Assembly (NCBI GenBank): GCA_009711615.1
Contig: VENI01000011.1
Location: 1-64,000 of the forward strand
Direction: 5' to 3'
Source: Bacillota bacterium
Lineage (GTDB): Bacteria; Bacillota; Desulfotomaculia; Desulfotomaculales; Desulfohalotomaculaceae
Length of the DNA stretch: 64,000 nucleotides
Shown piece by piece: positions 8,588 to 16,663 of this stretch. The notes under the pieces are model-generated. The model saw nothing but the letters and a program-made list of their open reading frames with translations. It ran no database searches and had not been told where the DNA came from. The first letter of the stretch is position 1. Every line of letters begins with the position of its first letter. A program made the translations under genes and the position numbers.

Positions 8588-9538
8588 CTATTCGCTTTCC
8601 AATAGCTCTTTGGCCCGGTGATAGTAGGTGTGATTTCTTGTCACAAACTTCCTTCCTTGGGCAGCAATCCTTTGCCGTTCATCAGCATGTGTTAGATAGT
8701 AGTCAACCACCTTAAGTGTTTCTTCCTCTGAACCGGCAACTGCCAGGTGCTTTCCGGGCACAAAAGTTTTTCTAATCGCCGGGATGTCTGGAGCCAGCAT
8801 AAAGCCACCTGCCGCCATTATTTCAAAGGTGCGGGCGGTTAAGTCATCAACTCGACTTTGGATACCCAATACAATTTTGGCAGAACTGTAAACAGCATTA
8901 GTTTCCTCATAAGGCAACTTCCCACAGATATACTTTTCAGGAACAGTAAAGCCTACAATGTCAGAGTCTAATTTATCCCAGCGCTTACCCCAAATTTTTA
9001 TATCATACCCCTTTTCCACCAAAGGTTTAATTAGCATTCTTACTGCATGTTTTCGATAACCCTGCCAGGTTACTCCGGCTGTGGCCACTACTGCAATATC
9101 ACAGCGGTACTCTTTTTTGGGGGAAACTGGGCGGTGGAATTTTGGGTTGCATGCCCATGGTATATAAGCTGACACTTTTCCCATCTTCTTGTATATGGGT
9201 ACAGAGTCAGGGTCTATAGTAAAAATGTGAGTTGGTTTGGCTTCTTTTACGTAAGGTAAAGACCACTCTTTTGTCCAGCGGGGATCTTCAGTGGCCCAGT
9301 ATACATGTACCAAATTATGTCTCCTAGTAAATTCACCTAAACTTTTTATATTATCCTTTGAATGTAAACTGTTCCAACCCGCAGTAAATAAAACGTGAGG
9401 ACGAAACAACTCGTAGACTGCTTCCAATTCTTCTAAATCTCCCGATCTATGCACCATTACACTACAACCTGCTTGGCGTAGCCCTTCCGCCATCCCGTTA
9501 ATGTACTGAGGATCACGGTCTACAAATAATATACGCAT
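8588..9538 (-). CDS. CgeB-like glycosyltransferase (spore maturation family)
   Basis: 316 residues from ATG 9538, which has GGGAGG nine bases upstream. A longer frame to 9568 would overlap the preceding gene. The order of motifs (MRILFVDRD, a Rossmann half with LFTAGWNSLHS, VYWATEDPRW, HIFTIDPDSV, YIPWACNPKFH, then a GT-B C-terminus with KIWGKRWDK, SAKIVLGIQSR, TARTFEIMAAGGFMLA) matches the CgeB family of GT4-like transferases. In Bacillus, cgeB is a spore-crust gene under late mother-cell control. Conserved EIMAAGGF-type residues suggest an active enzyme. It supports a spore-surface role for the operon. Confidence 0.82.
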   Translation of the reverse strand: MRILFVDRDPQYINGMAEGLRQAGCSVMVHRSGDLEELEAVYELFRPHVLFTAGWNSLHSKDNIKSLGEFTRRHNLVHVYWATEDPRWTKEWSLPYVKEAKPTHIFTIDPDSVPIYKKMGKVSAYIPWACNPKFHRPVSPKKEYRCDIAVVATAGVTWQGYRKHAVRMLIKPLVEKGYDIKIWGKRWDKLDSDIVGFTVPEKYICGKLPYEETNAVYSSAKIVLGIQSRVDDLTARTFEIMAAGGFMLAPDIPAIRKTFVPGKHLAVAGSEEETLKVVDYYLTHADERQRIAAQGRKFVTRNHTYYHRAKELLESE

Positions 9539-9564
9539 TAACAGACGCCTCCCGTTTGTACAGG

Positions 9565-10530
9565 TCATTTCAAATTAATAGCATATGTTTCTCGCAGCAC
9601 TCCCCTGCCGCCGAAACCTTCTTTAAAATTAAACAAGCCCGAATTAACAGTTCTACCTTTATTTTCAGTGGATATCCCCCAGTCTAAATATGCAAAGTTA
9701 TGTTTAATACCCCATTTAATTAACCAATTGAAAAGTAAATTTAATGGGCGCAAAGACTGGTAGTCATCATTCTGGGCAATATAAAAGCAGTTAATAACTC
9801 TTTCGTTTAGGATAAACACCACTGTACCGGCAATGAGCTGATCCTCGCTGTAAACACCAAATAGCTTTATTTTATCCTTGAATAGTTCACACAATTTCAT
9901 CATTTCTGCGTAAGTGTGTGTAGGTTTAGCACAGTGGCGTGTTTTTAGGTTTTCAGTTAACACTGACCAATAACTACTAAAATCATCACTTTCCTTTACC
10001 ACTAGATTGTTCTTTAATGCTTTCTTTACATTCCTCAGTACAGAACTGCTAGCCTTATTGGCATGGTATTCTTGCAAGGGTACCGCAGTGGCCAGCTCAG
10101 TGTGCTGAATTTTAAAACCGTGATAACGCAGGGCAAAATCTATTTCATCACAGGGCCATTTGTAATAAATACGGGGCACAAGCTTTAGCTCAATGGCATT
10201 GAAACCCTTTAGCTTAGCAAACTCTTTTATTGCTGCGACAATTTCTAGCATACATTCAGTCTTGACCCCATGACTGATAATAATCCCACCATGAGAGGCC
10301 CCGGGATGGGAACACAATTCTTTTTTCTTCCCAACCATCTTTTCTGCGGCAGGCAAAACTGCCAGCAGTTTTGCCTTTTTATTAAAAACCATTAAAGAAC
10401 AATCTTTAAACCTATCCTTTGGATGATAATTTAAAAATTCCCGATGCTGCATGAAAGTTCCGTTTCGTGAGCTTTTTACAAAATTCTCCCATAAAGGTAC
10501 GTCCGCTTCTTCTAAAATTTTCACCCTCAT
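9565..10530 (-). CDS. FemAB/GNAT-type acyltransferase
   Basis: 321 residues, ATG 10530 with AAGGAG six bases upstream. The protein has the double-GNAT look of FemAB-related or Acetyltransf_6 enzymes: N-terminal WENFVKSSRNGTFMQHREFLNYH, AVLPA and SHPGASHGG. The C-terminal half has FGVYSEDQLIAGTVVFI, NCFYIAQNDDYQSLRPLNLLFNWLIKWG and YLDWGISTEN. Such enzymes transfer an amino acid or acyl group to an amine on a glycan. In this operon it could acylate the amino sugar made by the DegT enzyme. Donor and acceptor unknown. Confidence 0.78.
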   Translation of the reverse strand: MRVKILEEADVPLWENFVKSSRNGTFMQHREFLNYHPKDRFKDCSLMVFNKKAKLLAVLPAAEKMVGKKKELCSHPGASHGGIIISHGVKTECMLEIVAAIKEFAKLKGFNAIELKLVPRIYYKWPCDEIDFALRYHGFKIQHTELATAVPLQEYHANKASSSVLRNVKKALKNNLVVKESDDFSSYWSVLTENLKTRHCAKPTHTYAEMMKLCELFKDKIKLFGVYSEDQLIAGTVVFILNERVINCFYIAQNDDYQSLRPLNLLFNWLIKWGIKHNFAYLDWGISTENKGRTVNSGLFNFKEGFGGRGVLRETYAINLK

Positions 10531-10540
10531 TTCTTTCTCC

Positions 10541-11491
10541 TTACAAATAGACTGAGTTACCAGTTTTTATTGATTCTTCCACCGCTTCCATCACCCTCAT
10601 CAACACCACTGCATCTACTCCCTTAGGGTCTGGTTTCTGCCCCTTTTCAACACATTGTAAAAAATACTTGCACTGACGTCTAAGCGGTTCTTCCCAGGCA
10701 GTTTTCACTTTAGCTGGTTTACTACCAGGACGAACCTGTATCAATTTTTCATCTGCATTTCTGGTATCATCAAATTCCGCCATCATTTCTGTACCGATGA
10801 TGTAAAAACGTCTAATTTTTTTAGGGTGATGCCAGTTGGTATGAATATGCACCAGTGTCCCGTTGGCATATCCGCAATCTATGGACATTATTCCCAACGG
10901 AAGACTGTCTTTCCACTTTACTGCCCTGGCGCAAATCCACCGCGGTTTACTTGCTAACAGACTAAACATTATGGTTAGGTCATGGACGGCTAAATCCCAA
11001 AGCACATTGACGTCCTTACGATAAATATTGCAATTTGTTCGTTCAAAGTTCATAAACTTAATGTCACCGAAATGCCCCTGATAAATATGATCCCTTATGC
11101 ATTCCACCGTGGGATGGTGAATCATTTGATGACCACTCATCAGTACCTGCCCGCTCTTTTCTGCCAACTGTACCAACTCCATAGTACTCTCGGTAGTAGT
11201 GGTTGTTGGCTTTTCCACCATAACAGACTTACCTGCCGCTATGCAGTCAGCAGCTATTTGAAAGTGTGTTTGGGGTGGTGTTGCTATAAAAACTGCACGG
11301 ACTTTTGAGTCTTTGAGAATGGTTTGATAATCTCCAGTTATAGATAGACTGGGAAATCGGGAAACTACATTTCTTTGTATCTCTTCATTCTTATCACAAA
11401 CGTACAACAAGTTGGCTTCTGGCATGGAGGTGAGAGTACGCAGGTAGGCACTGCCCCACGCCCCACAGCCAATCAAAGCAGTTCCTATCAT
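10541..11491 (-). CDS. Gfo/Idh/MocA-family sugar oxidoreductase
   Basis: 316 residues, ATG 11491, first gene of the glycan operon. The N-terminal NAD(P) Rossmann motif is TALIGCGAWGSAYLR, followed by AVFIATPPQTH and the catalytic-lysine motif VMVEKPTTT. The C-terminal domain has DLAVHDLTIMFSLL. This is the WlbA/WbpB-like class that oxidises nucleotide sugars, often at C3, ahead of a DegT aminotransferase. Together the two would install a 3-amino group. It is divergent from the Cys-repeat protein across a 165-bp intergenic region in which I could not assign a promoter. Confidence 0.88.
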   Translation of the reverse strand: MIGTALIGCGAWGSAYLRTLTSMPEANLLYVCDKNEEIQRNVVSRFPSLSITGDYQTILKDSKVRAVFIATPPQTHFQIAADCIAAGKSVMVEKPTTTTTESTMELVQLAEKSGQVLMSGHQMIHHPTVECIRDHIYQGHFGDIKFMNFERTNCNIYRKDVNVLWDLAVHDLTIMFSLLASKPRWICARAVKWKDSLPLGIMSIDCGYANGTLVHIHTNWHHPKKIRRFYIIGTEMMAEFDDTRNADEKLIQVRPGSKPAKVKTAWEEPLRRQCKYFLQCVEKGQKPDPKGVDAVVLMRVMEAVEESIKTGNSVYL

Positions 11492-11656
11492 CTTTTAATC
11501 ACCACTTATAAAGTTCTTTTGTAGTATATACATGAAAGCTGTAAAAAGTGAACGGTTTTTGAAATATTTTCCAAACAAGTACTTTTAATAACAATTACAA
11601 ATTCATGAATATTCTTGGAATTTTATCATTTATTTATAGTGAGGGGAGTGTTAAAA

Positions 11657-12691
11657 ATGGGAAAACGTAAAAGGTTGAAGAAGAGGAAAAAAAATAGGAA
11701 TAATGCTAATTTGAAAAGGCAAAATAACGAAAAAATTAGCAATGATATTAAACTGGTGGCTAATGATAATTACACCATGGACACAAATTGCATTTCTAAA
11801 AAAGTTTTTAGACATTACAGTCGTAGTGTTCCCTTTGTACCTAAAAGCTGCATCGTTCCAGTAAATTTAGTACAACCAAATATCAAAAAATCAACTAACA
11901 AAGCTTCACCTGCCAAGCAAAAAGATTTAACACCACATATTTATGCCCCTAATTTTCAGGTTAAGAGGGAGAGCAAAAAACGTAATGCAAGTGCAAGCTT
12001 TGTACCACCTTCTTGCATTATTAACATCAGTGATAAATCACCAGTAACAAAACCACCTAAAAACTTACAACCAATCATACCTAAGCCACCAAAAATTATA
12101 ACCACTTCTGTAATCATCGGTCCAAAGAGTTATCTTAGCAGAAAGAAAAAGCATGGTTCTAAAAAAGAATTTGTATCTAAAGGCTGTATTATAGTAACTA
12201 TGCCTATGGTAAGCAAACAGAGAGATGCAAAATCTACTCGCTTATTGGAATATAATAGGAAAATTCCTGATATTATTGGGTCTAACAAGCCGGTTAGAAG
12301 AAAAAGAACTTTTGGAAACAGTGCTGTCATAGTATCTGCTAGCTGCATTATTAAGCCCCACCCCATAAAAGAAACCAGTAGTTACGATTGGCGCAAGGCT
12401 TTTCCAAAGCCAGTAAACATTGATAAAACGGCAGAGATTGTTGGACCTGATATAAAGTTTCGCCATAAAAAATCTGTTATCTCCAGTATTTCTTTTGTAC
12501 CACAAAGTTGTATTATTAATAACTCGATATCAACTGGCGGTACGAGTAAGGAAACTACTGAACGAATAAAGAGTGTGGATGCACTAGCACAACTGCCACC
12601 CGAGGAGATAGAAAGCTCGGGTAACAACTGGTTCTTAGCAGTTGCTGCAGTAATTATAATTATTGCATTAGCTTTTTATTTTGTAAATTAA
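11657..12691 (+). CDS. Five-repeat basic Cys protein with C-terminal membrane anchor
   Basis: 344 residues from ATG 11657, eight bases after GAGGGGAG. The N-terminus is extremely basic (KRKRLKKRKKN). Five repeats of about 55 residues follow, each ending in a motif like SFVPxSCII, with cysteines at 65, 120, 177, 230 and 285 (spacings 55, 57, 53, 55). Upstream of each Cys is an IxGP-like turn and a Lys/Arg patch. Cys45 is an extra. The C-terminus is one hydrophobic helix (about 325-343), so it is tail-anchored. No catalytic motif. Divergent from the glycan operon; spore-coat scaffold, glycan acceptor or thiol-linked anchor are possible. I do not recognise a family. Confidence 0.8.
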   Translation: MGKRKRLKKRKKNRNNANLKRQNNEKISNDIKLVANDNYTMDTNCISKKVFRHYSRSVPFVPKSCIVPVNLVQPNIKKSTNKASPAKQKDLTPHIYAPNFQVKRESKKRNASASFVPPSCIINISDKSPVTKPPKNLQPIIPKPPKIITTSVIIGPKSYLSRKKKHGSKKEFVSKGCIIVTMPMVSKQRDAKSTRLLEYNRKIPDIIGSNKPVRRKRTFGNSAVIVSASCIIKPHPIKETSSYDWRKAFPKPVNIDKTAEIVGPDIKFRHKKSVISSISFVPQSCIINNSISTGGTSKETTERIKSVDALAQLPPEEIESSGNNWFLAVAAVIIIIALAFYFVN

Positions 12692-12737
12692 AAGGTACCC
12701 CTGCCATTTGCAGGGGTACCTTTTAATTTACAAAATA
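12677..12737. terminator. Giant bidirectional palindromic terminator
   Basis: Perfect 28-bp arms (12677-12704 and 12710-12737) with a 5-base loop between two convergent genes. The left arm includes the last codons of the repeat-protein gene. A/T-rich outer arms supply a T-tract on each strand. Confidence 0.85.
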
Positions 12738-12742
12738 TTAGA

Positions 12743-13402
12743 TTATGAGTTAAGCTTGGCAAAGATTTCTTTCATATTTTCCGGGCTGAACTTTAACTGG
12801 TCGGCTTCTGTCCATTCCCAAACATGATGCTCTTTTCCGTTTAGTTTTTTTACCAGTTCATCAGCATCATAGACTCTCATCCCATACACCCAATTGCACA
12901 TGATTAGTATGGAAGACATATGGGCACCGGTATTGGTAGCGGCACAAATGTCTTTAATTAAATTTATTTGATAGTCACGGAAGTAGGCATCAAATACAGA
13001 GGTCATTAGGCAACCATCGGTTACCATACCACCAATAAGTAAATGTTTAACGTTTAAGCTCTTTAAGATTAGGTCTAAACTTGTTTCATAGAACGCACTC
13101 CACCGATACTTGTCTATCACAATATCATTTTCCAGGGGCTTAATGTCATCAAATATTTCTATGGCATCGGTTCCAGAATGATAATAAACAGGTTCGCCAT
13201 GTTCATTTAACGGATCAGCATATGAGAGACCTACAGCATCTTCCCTGTTGATCTGACGGGTATATATGACTGGGATATTTAGGGATCGACAGCATTCTGT
13301 AATCTTTTTTGTGTTTTTAATCACTTCATCGATTCCTAAAATTCCATAATTACCTTCCTTCTGCAAGTCAATTAATACCAGCGCTGTTTTGTTTAAGTCC
13401 AA
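12743..13402 (-). CDS. Isochorismatase-family cysteine hydrolase
   Basis: 219 residues from TTG 13402 (MDLNKTALVLIDLQ), chosen because GGAGTG lies six bases upstream; a longer frame starts at TTG 13420. The family triad is visible: Asp in ALVLIDLQ, Lys in VIDKYRWSAF and Cys in GGMVTDGCL. The expected cis-peptide region is GMVTD. These enzymes hydrolyse amides such as nicotinamide, ureidoacrylate or N-carbamoyl compounds, or isochorismate. It stands alone, so the substrate is unassigned. The C-terminal extension (HHVWEWTEADQLKFSPENM) is longer than in small members. Confidence 0.85.
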   Translation of the reverse strand: MDLNKTALVLIDLQKEGNYGILGIDEVIKNTKKITECCRSLNIPVIYTRQINREDAVGLSYADPLNEHGEPVYYHSGTDAIEIFDDIKPLENDIVIDKYRWSAFYETSLDLILKSLNVKHLLIGGMVTDGCLMTSVFDAYFRDYQINLIKDICAATNTGAHMSSILIMCNWVYGMRVYDADELVKKLNGKEHHVWEWTEADQLKFSPENMKEIFAKLNS

Positions 13403-13629
13403 TATTTTCACTCCATTCAAGATAATCTTTCCAATGCATTATAACCGATACTATTAATAATTAGAACCCCTTAGGGGTATTCTTATGCATAATAGATAGT
13501 AAATGTATAATTGAACATTATAGTTATTACCGTCATATTAGAAAATAGTTTCCAACTACTTTACATAAAAAATATGAAATTTGGGATAGGCTAGTAATTG
13601 AAAATAACCACTAAAGAAGGTGAAGTTTT

Positions 13630-14175
13630 TTGACAAATATACTGGACGCAGTTAATGGTATCTTTTCAACTAACTTAGGTGACGAATCTAACAATCCTAT
13701 GCATATTGGCGAGGTTATGAACACATGGACATACCATATTATGTTAACAGAAGCCAACCGATTTGCAGAAATGGCCTTGAACACTACTAATGACAATGAA
13801 TTGAAAGAAGCATTGAAAAAGAGTATTATAGATTGCCACAATCAAGCCGATGAAATAGATAATTTATTTAAAAATGAAGGCATTAGCATGCCGCCGACCT
13901 CTGAACGCAAGCCCCATTCTGACCCTAATGATATTCCTATAGGGGCAAAAATGACCGATGATGAAATTGCAAATGGAATATCAGTTAAATTAGTTTCAGC
14001 ATTGAATTTTTGCACATTGGGATTAACTCAATCTATCCGCACCGATTTAGCAAGCATGTGGTTACGATTCTTCTTAAAAAGGGCAGAATATAGTGCTTAT
14101 TACATGCCTATTATGAAGAAACGAGGTTGGATTAAGATTCCTCCATACTACTATGCACCAGGGAACTCAAAATAG
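13630..14175 (+). CDS. DUF3231-like (spore-associated) protein, single domain
   Basis: 181 residues from TTG 13630, about seven bases after AAGAAGGTGA. It resembles one half of DUF3231 proteins of endospore formers: HIGEVMNTWTYHIMLTEANRFAEMAL, a four-helix ferritin-like pattern, then KLVSALNFCTLGLTQSIRTDLASMW and MKKRGWIKIPPYYY. A two-domain relative lies at 26159-27163 (shared VMNTW/EYVNGT-like start, RTDL motif, KKxWLxxPP end). Possible coat or spore-associated protein; function unknown. Monocistronic. Confidence 0.7.
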   Translation: MTNILDAVNGIFSTNLGDESNNPMHIGEVMNTWTYHIMLTEANRFAEMALNTTNDNELKEALKKSIIDCHNQADEIDNLFKNEGISMPPTSERKPHSDPNDIPIGAKMTDDEIANGISVKLVSALNFCTLGLTQSIRTDLASMWLRFFLKRAEYSAYYMPIMKKRGWIKIPPYYYAPGNSK

Positions 14176-14286
14176 TATTTTGGCTCTGTTTTTATTTTGA
14201 GGGTGTTTCGCAATTTTTTTCAGTTAACAATTACGTTTGTTAGCTTAGGGAATTTGCTAATTTGCTAAACACTTTCTAACAAAGCA

Positions 14287-14322
14287 TAAGAGGTGCAAAA
14301 ATATGCACCTCTTACTTTTGGG
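14287..14322. terminator. Stem-loop between convergent genes
   Basis: 11-bp arms (14287-14297 and 14304-14314) followed on the plus strand by CTTTT. It sits just after the APC permease stop on the minus strand and downstream of the DUF3231 gene, so it can serve both. Confidence 0.7.
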
Positions 14323-14328
14323 GAAACT

Positions 14329-15702
14329 TTAATCCATTTCACGGAAAGCTGGTGGCTTTTCTTTAAAGCCTTTTGTTTTATAAGCTGAGTACAATAAACC
14401 AACAGCCAACCATATGAAGCCAAGGGTTTTTGCTTCTGGCTGCAGGCTAATCCATACATAAAAGATGATACCAAAACCACATCCAGGTAACAGCAGGTAC
14501 TTGAATAATGAAGCTGCATCCCTTTTCTTCTGTCTAATAATATAATGAGAGAATACCGATAAATGCAAGAATAAGAAACCAGTTAATGCACCAAAGTTAA
14601 CCAACGAAGTTAACTGGTCCATTGAAATTGCCACACCAATTGTAATGGCTATCACGGCCACAACAAGAGTACTTACATATGGTGTCTTATACTTAGGGTG
14701 AACTTTACTTAATACTGATGGCATCATTTTATCCCTGGCCATACTATAGAGCAAACGAGAAATAGCTGCCTGTGCCACCAGGCCGTCGCCAATACCCCAG
14801 GCAATGGCAGTGGCCAGTGCGGCCAACATCTTCAACCATTCACCACCGGCAGCTTGAGCAACTGCATAAAATGCTGTATCAGGATTATCGAAAGTAGTAT
14901 GATCTGGCCAAATTAGTCCTGCTAAATATGTTTGTACTACAAACAAACTACCAACTAGTATAAGAGCAGTTATGGTGGCGCGAGGAACCATCCGTTTAGG
15001 ATCTTTAGTCTCCTCTGCCAAAGTACTGATGGCATCGAAACCTAAGAAACTTAATACCGCCAAGGATGTTGCTGCCATAACCATATCCATGTTAAAGCCT
15101 TCTGGCTTCCAAATTGGGTCTATGGTAAATGCACCGGCACCAACACCTTTCATAACCGCTACAAAGGCAACCACGCAGAAAGCAACCAATGCAAATATTT
15201 CAAATATTAATAGTGCAATATTAGTTTTGGCTGTTAATTCAATACCACGTAGGTTAACAACCGTGTTTACCACAATAAACATGGTAATCCAACCCCAGTA
15301 GGGCATGATGGGAAACATTTCTTGTAATGCATAACCTGCAACCAGGTATACCAGTGCCGGAGTAAGAATATAGTCAAGCAGCATTGCCCAACCGGCAAAG
15401 AAACCCACATAAGGGTTAATACCTCTGGATGCATATGAATACACTGAGCCTGAAATAGGAAAAGCTTGGGACATGCTAGCATAACTTAAAGCAGTAAAAG
15501 TCATAGCAATAATACCGATAATATAGGCCAGTGGAGCCATACCATTGGATACTTCAGTTACATAACCGTAAATACCCATTGGGGCAATGGGAACCATAAA
15601 TACCATTCCATAAAATAATAAGTCCTTAAATGTTAACGCTCTTTTCAATTCCTGTTGGTATCCAAATTCTTCTACAGAAGAGCCTGTTTGTTGTTCTGCC
15701 AA
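14329..15702 (-). CDS. APC-family amino acid/amine permease
   Basis: 457 residues from TTG 15702, about eight bases after AGGGAGAG. About 12 hydrophobic segments. Signature features of APC transporters: LTFKDLLFYGMVFMVPIAPMGIYG, SYASMSQAFPISGSVYSYASRGINPYVGFFAGWAMLLDYIL and GFDAISTLAEETKDPKRMVPRA. It is the last gene of a three-gene operon with a formamidase-like enzyme and a glutamine synthetase-like enzyme, so the substrate is likely an amine, polyamine or amino acid that those enzymes process. Expression is probably from the sigma-54 promoter at 18047-18064. Confidence 0.9.
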   Translation of the reverse strand: MAEQQTGSSVEEFGYQQELKRALTFKDLLFYGMVFMVPIAPMGIYGYVTEVSNGMAPLAYIIGIIAMTFTALSYASMSQAFPISGSVYSYASRGINPYVGFFAGWAMLLDYILTPALVYLVAGYALQEMFPIMPYWGWITMFIVVNTVVNLRGIELTAKTNIALLIFEIFALVAFCVVAFVAVMKGVGAGAFTIDPIWKPEGFNMDMVMAATSLAVLSFLGFDAISTLAEETKDPKRMVPRATITALILVGSLFVVQTYLAGLIWPDHTTFDNPDTAFYAVAQAAGGEWLKMLAALATAIAWGIGDGLVAQAAISRLLYSMARDKMMPSVLSKVHPKYKTPYVSTLVVAVIAITIGVAISMDQLTSLVNFGALTGFLFLHLSVFSHYIIRQKKRDAASLFKYLLLPGCGFGIIFYVWISLQPEAKTLGFIWLAVGLLYSAYKTKGFKEKPPAFREMD

Positions 15703-15749
15703 GTTTTATCTCTCCCTTTCTAAACTTATCTATTCTTTTAAGTTGTACT

Positions 15750-16646
15750 TTAAAAAGCCAAGCCCACACCTAACTTTTTCATTACACTGCGAGACATGGA
15801 AAAACGGGCGGTTTTTAGCGGGTCTACCACCTGTGAAATCTCTACATTTCCGCAAGCACTCATCAACATCCCTGCTTCATTCAATGATAAATCAGTGTTT
15901 TGTTCAAGAAATTTTGCCATTTCTTTAGTGGCTGATTCCACTGCTACATCTAAATCTTCAGAGGAAACAATAATAGCTACAACGTTCTCAGTCACTACCA
16001 TTGGATTAGCCATGCTGAGTTCTGTTGCTTTTTCAACTGTTACTTCCACTTCACCTCCCACTTCTACTCCGCTGACCATGATTTCGCCATTACCCATGGC
16101 AGCATGTAAATCTCCCATCGCCAATAGGGCTCCTTCAACTTGCACCGGCAGGTATAAAGTGCTGCCAGGACAAATCAAAGTTGTATCCATATTACCACCA
16201 TGATTGTCTGGTGTACCGCAGGCAACAGGTTCCCCTGCTGGTGCCACACCAATAACACCAATCATTGGGTTAAGGGGCAGTTCAATATCCTTAAATTTGG
16301 CTACTCCGTTCTCAACGGGAACTATTAATGTTTGTGACTGAGAAACCATTTCACCAAGCACTCCTGCTCCAGGAGCTGCCACCATTACACCGGGAGATTT
16401 TATTTTAATATCCCTAATATGGACTGCTATTACATCTCCTGGTTTAACCCCGTTTAAGTAAACAGGTCCGGTTGCTGGGTTGACATGATTAAAATCTAAC
16501 GTTTCAAGGGTATCTTTCTCACATTTAACTTGTCCGCCAAAACAATCTTTTGTCTCAAATGAAAGCCGGGCAGGCAAATCTGTTTTAGCTGTTGGTTCAT
16601 TGTTTTTGTCCATGCTGTACACTGCATTCTTAGCTTCTATACGCAT
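15750..16646 (-). CDS. Acetamidase/formamidase-family enzyme
   Basis: 298 residues, ATG 16646 eight bases after GGAGAGG. FmdA/AmdA family motifs: NPATGPVYLNGVKPGDVIAVHI, PLNPMIGVIGVAPAGE, NHGGNMD, PGSTLYLPVQVEGALLAMGDLHAAMGNGE and NEAGMLMSACGNVEISQVVDP. The conserved His and acidic residues of the metal site (NHGGNMD, GDLHAAMGDGE-like) are kept. The enzyme releases ammonia from formamide, acetamide or similar small amides. Between GS-like and permease genes, it probably completes breakdown of the imported compound. Confidence 0.9.
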   Translation of the reverse strand: MRIEAKNAVYSMDKNNEPTAKTDLPARLSFETKDCFGGQVKCEKDTLETLDFNHVNPATGPVYLNGVKPGDVIAVHIRDIKIKSPGVMVAAPGAGVLGEMVSQSQTLIVPVENGVAKFKDIELPLNPMIGVIGVAPAGEPVACGTPDNHGGNMDTTLICPGSTLYLPVQVEGALLAMGDLHAAMGNGEIMVSGVEVGGEVEVTVEKATELSMANPMVVTENVVAIIVSSEDLDVAVESATKEMAKFLEQNTDLSLNEAGMLMSACGNVEISQVVDPLKTARFSMSRSVMKKLGVGLAF

Positions 16647-16663
16647 ATATTTATCCTCTCCTT

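Noticed and set aside
8186..8715. Two overlapping plus-strand frames (87 and 155 codons) opposite the LpxC and CgeB genes
   Set aside because: Antisense shadows; no ribosome site, Cys/Pro/Ser-rich composition typical of complementary-strand reading.
11492..11656. Sporulation sigma-E or sigma-K promoters between the glycan operon and the repeat protein
   Set aside because: CATGTATATA and CATGAATAT resemble -10 elements but fail at key positions, so I do not call them.
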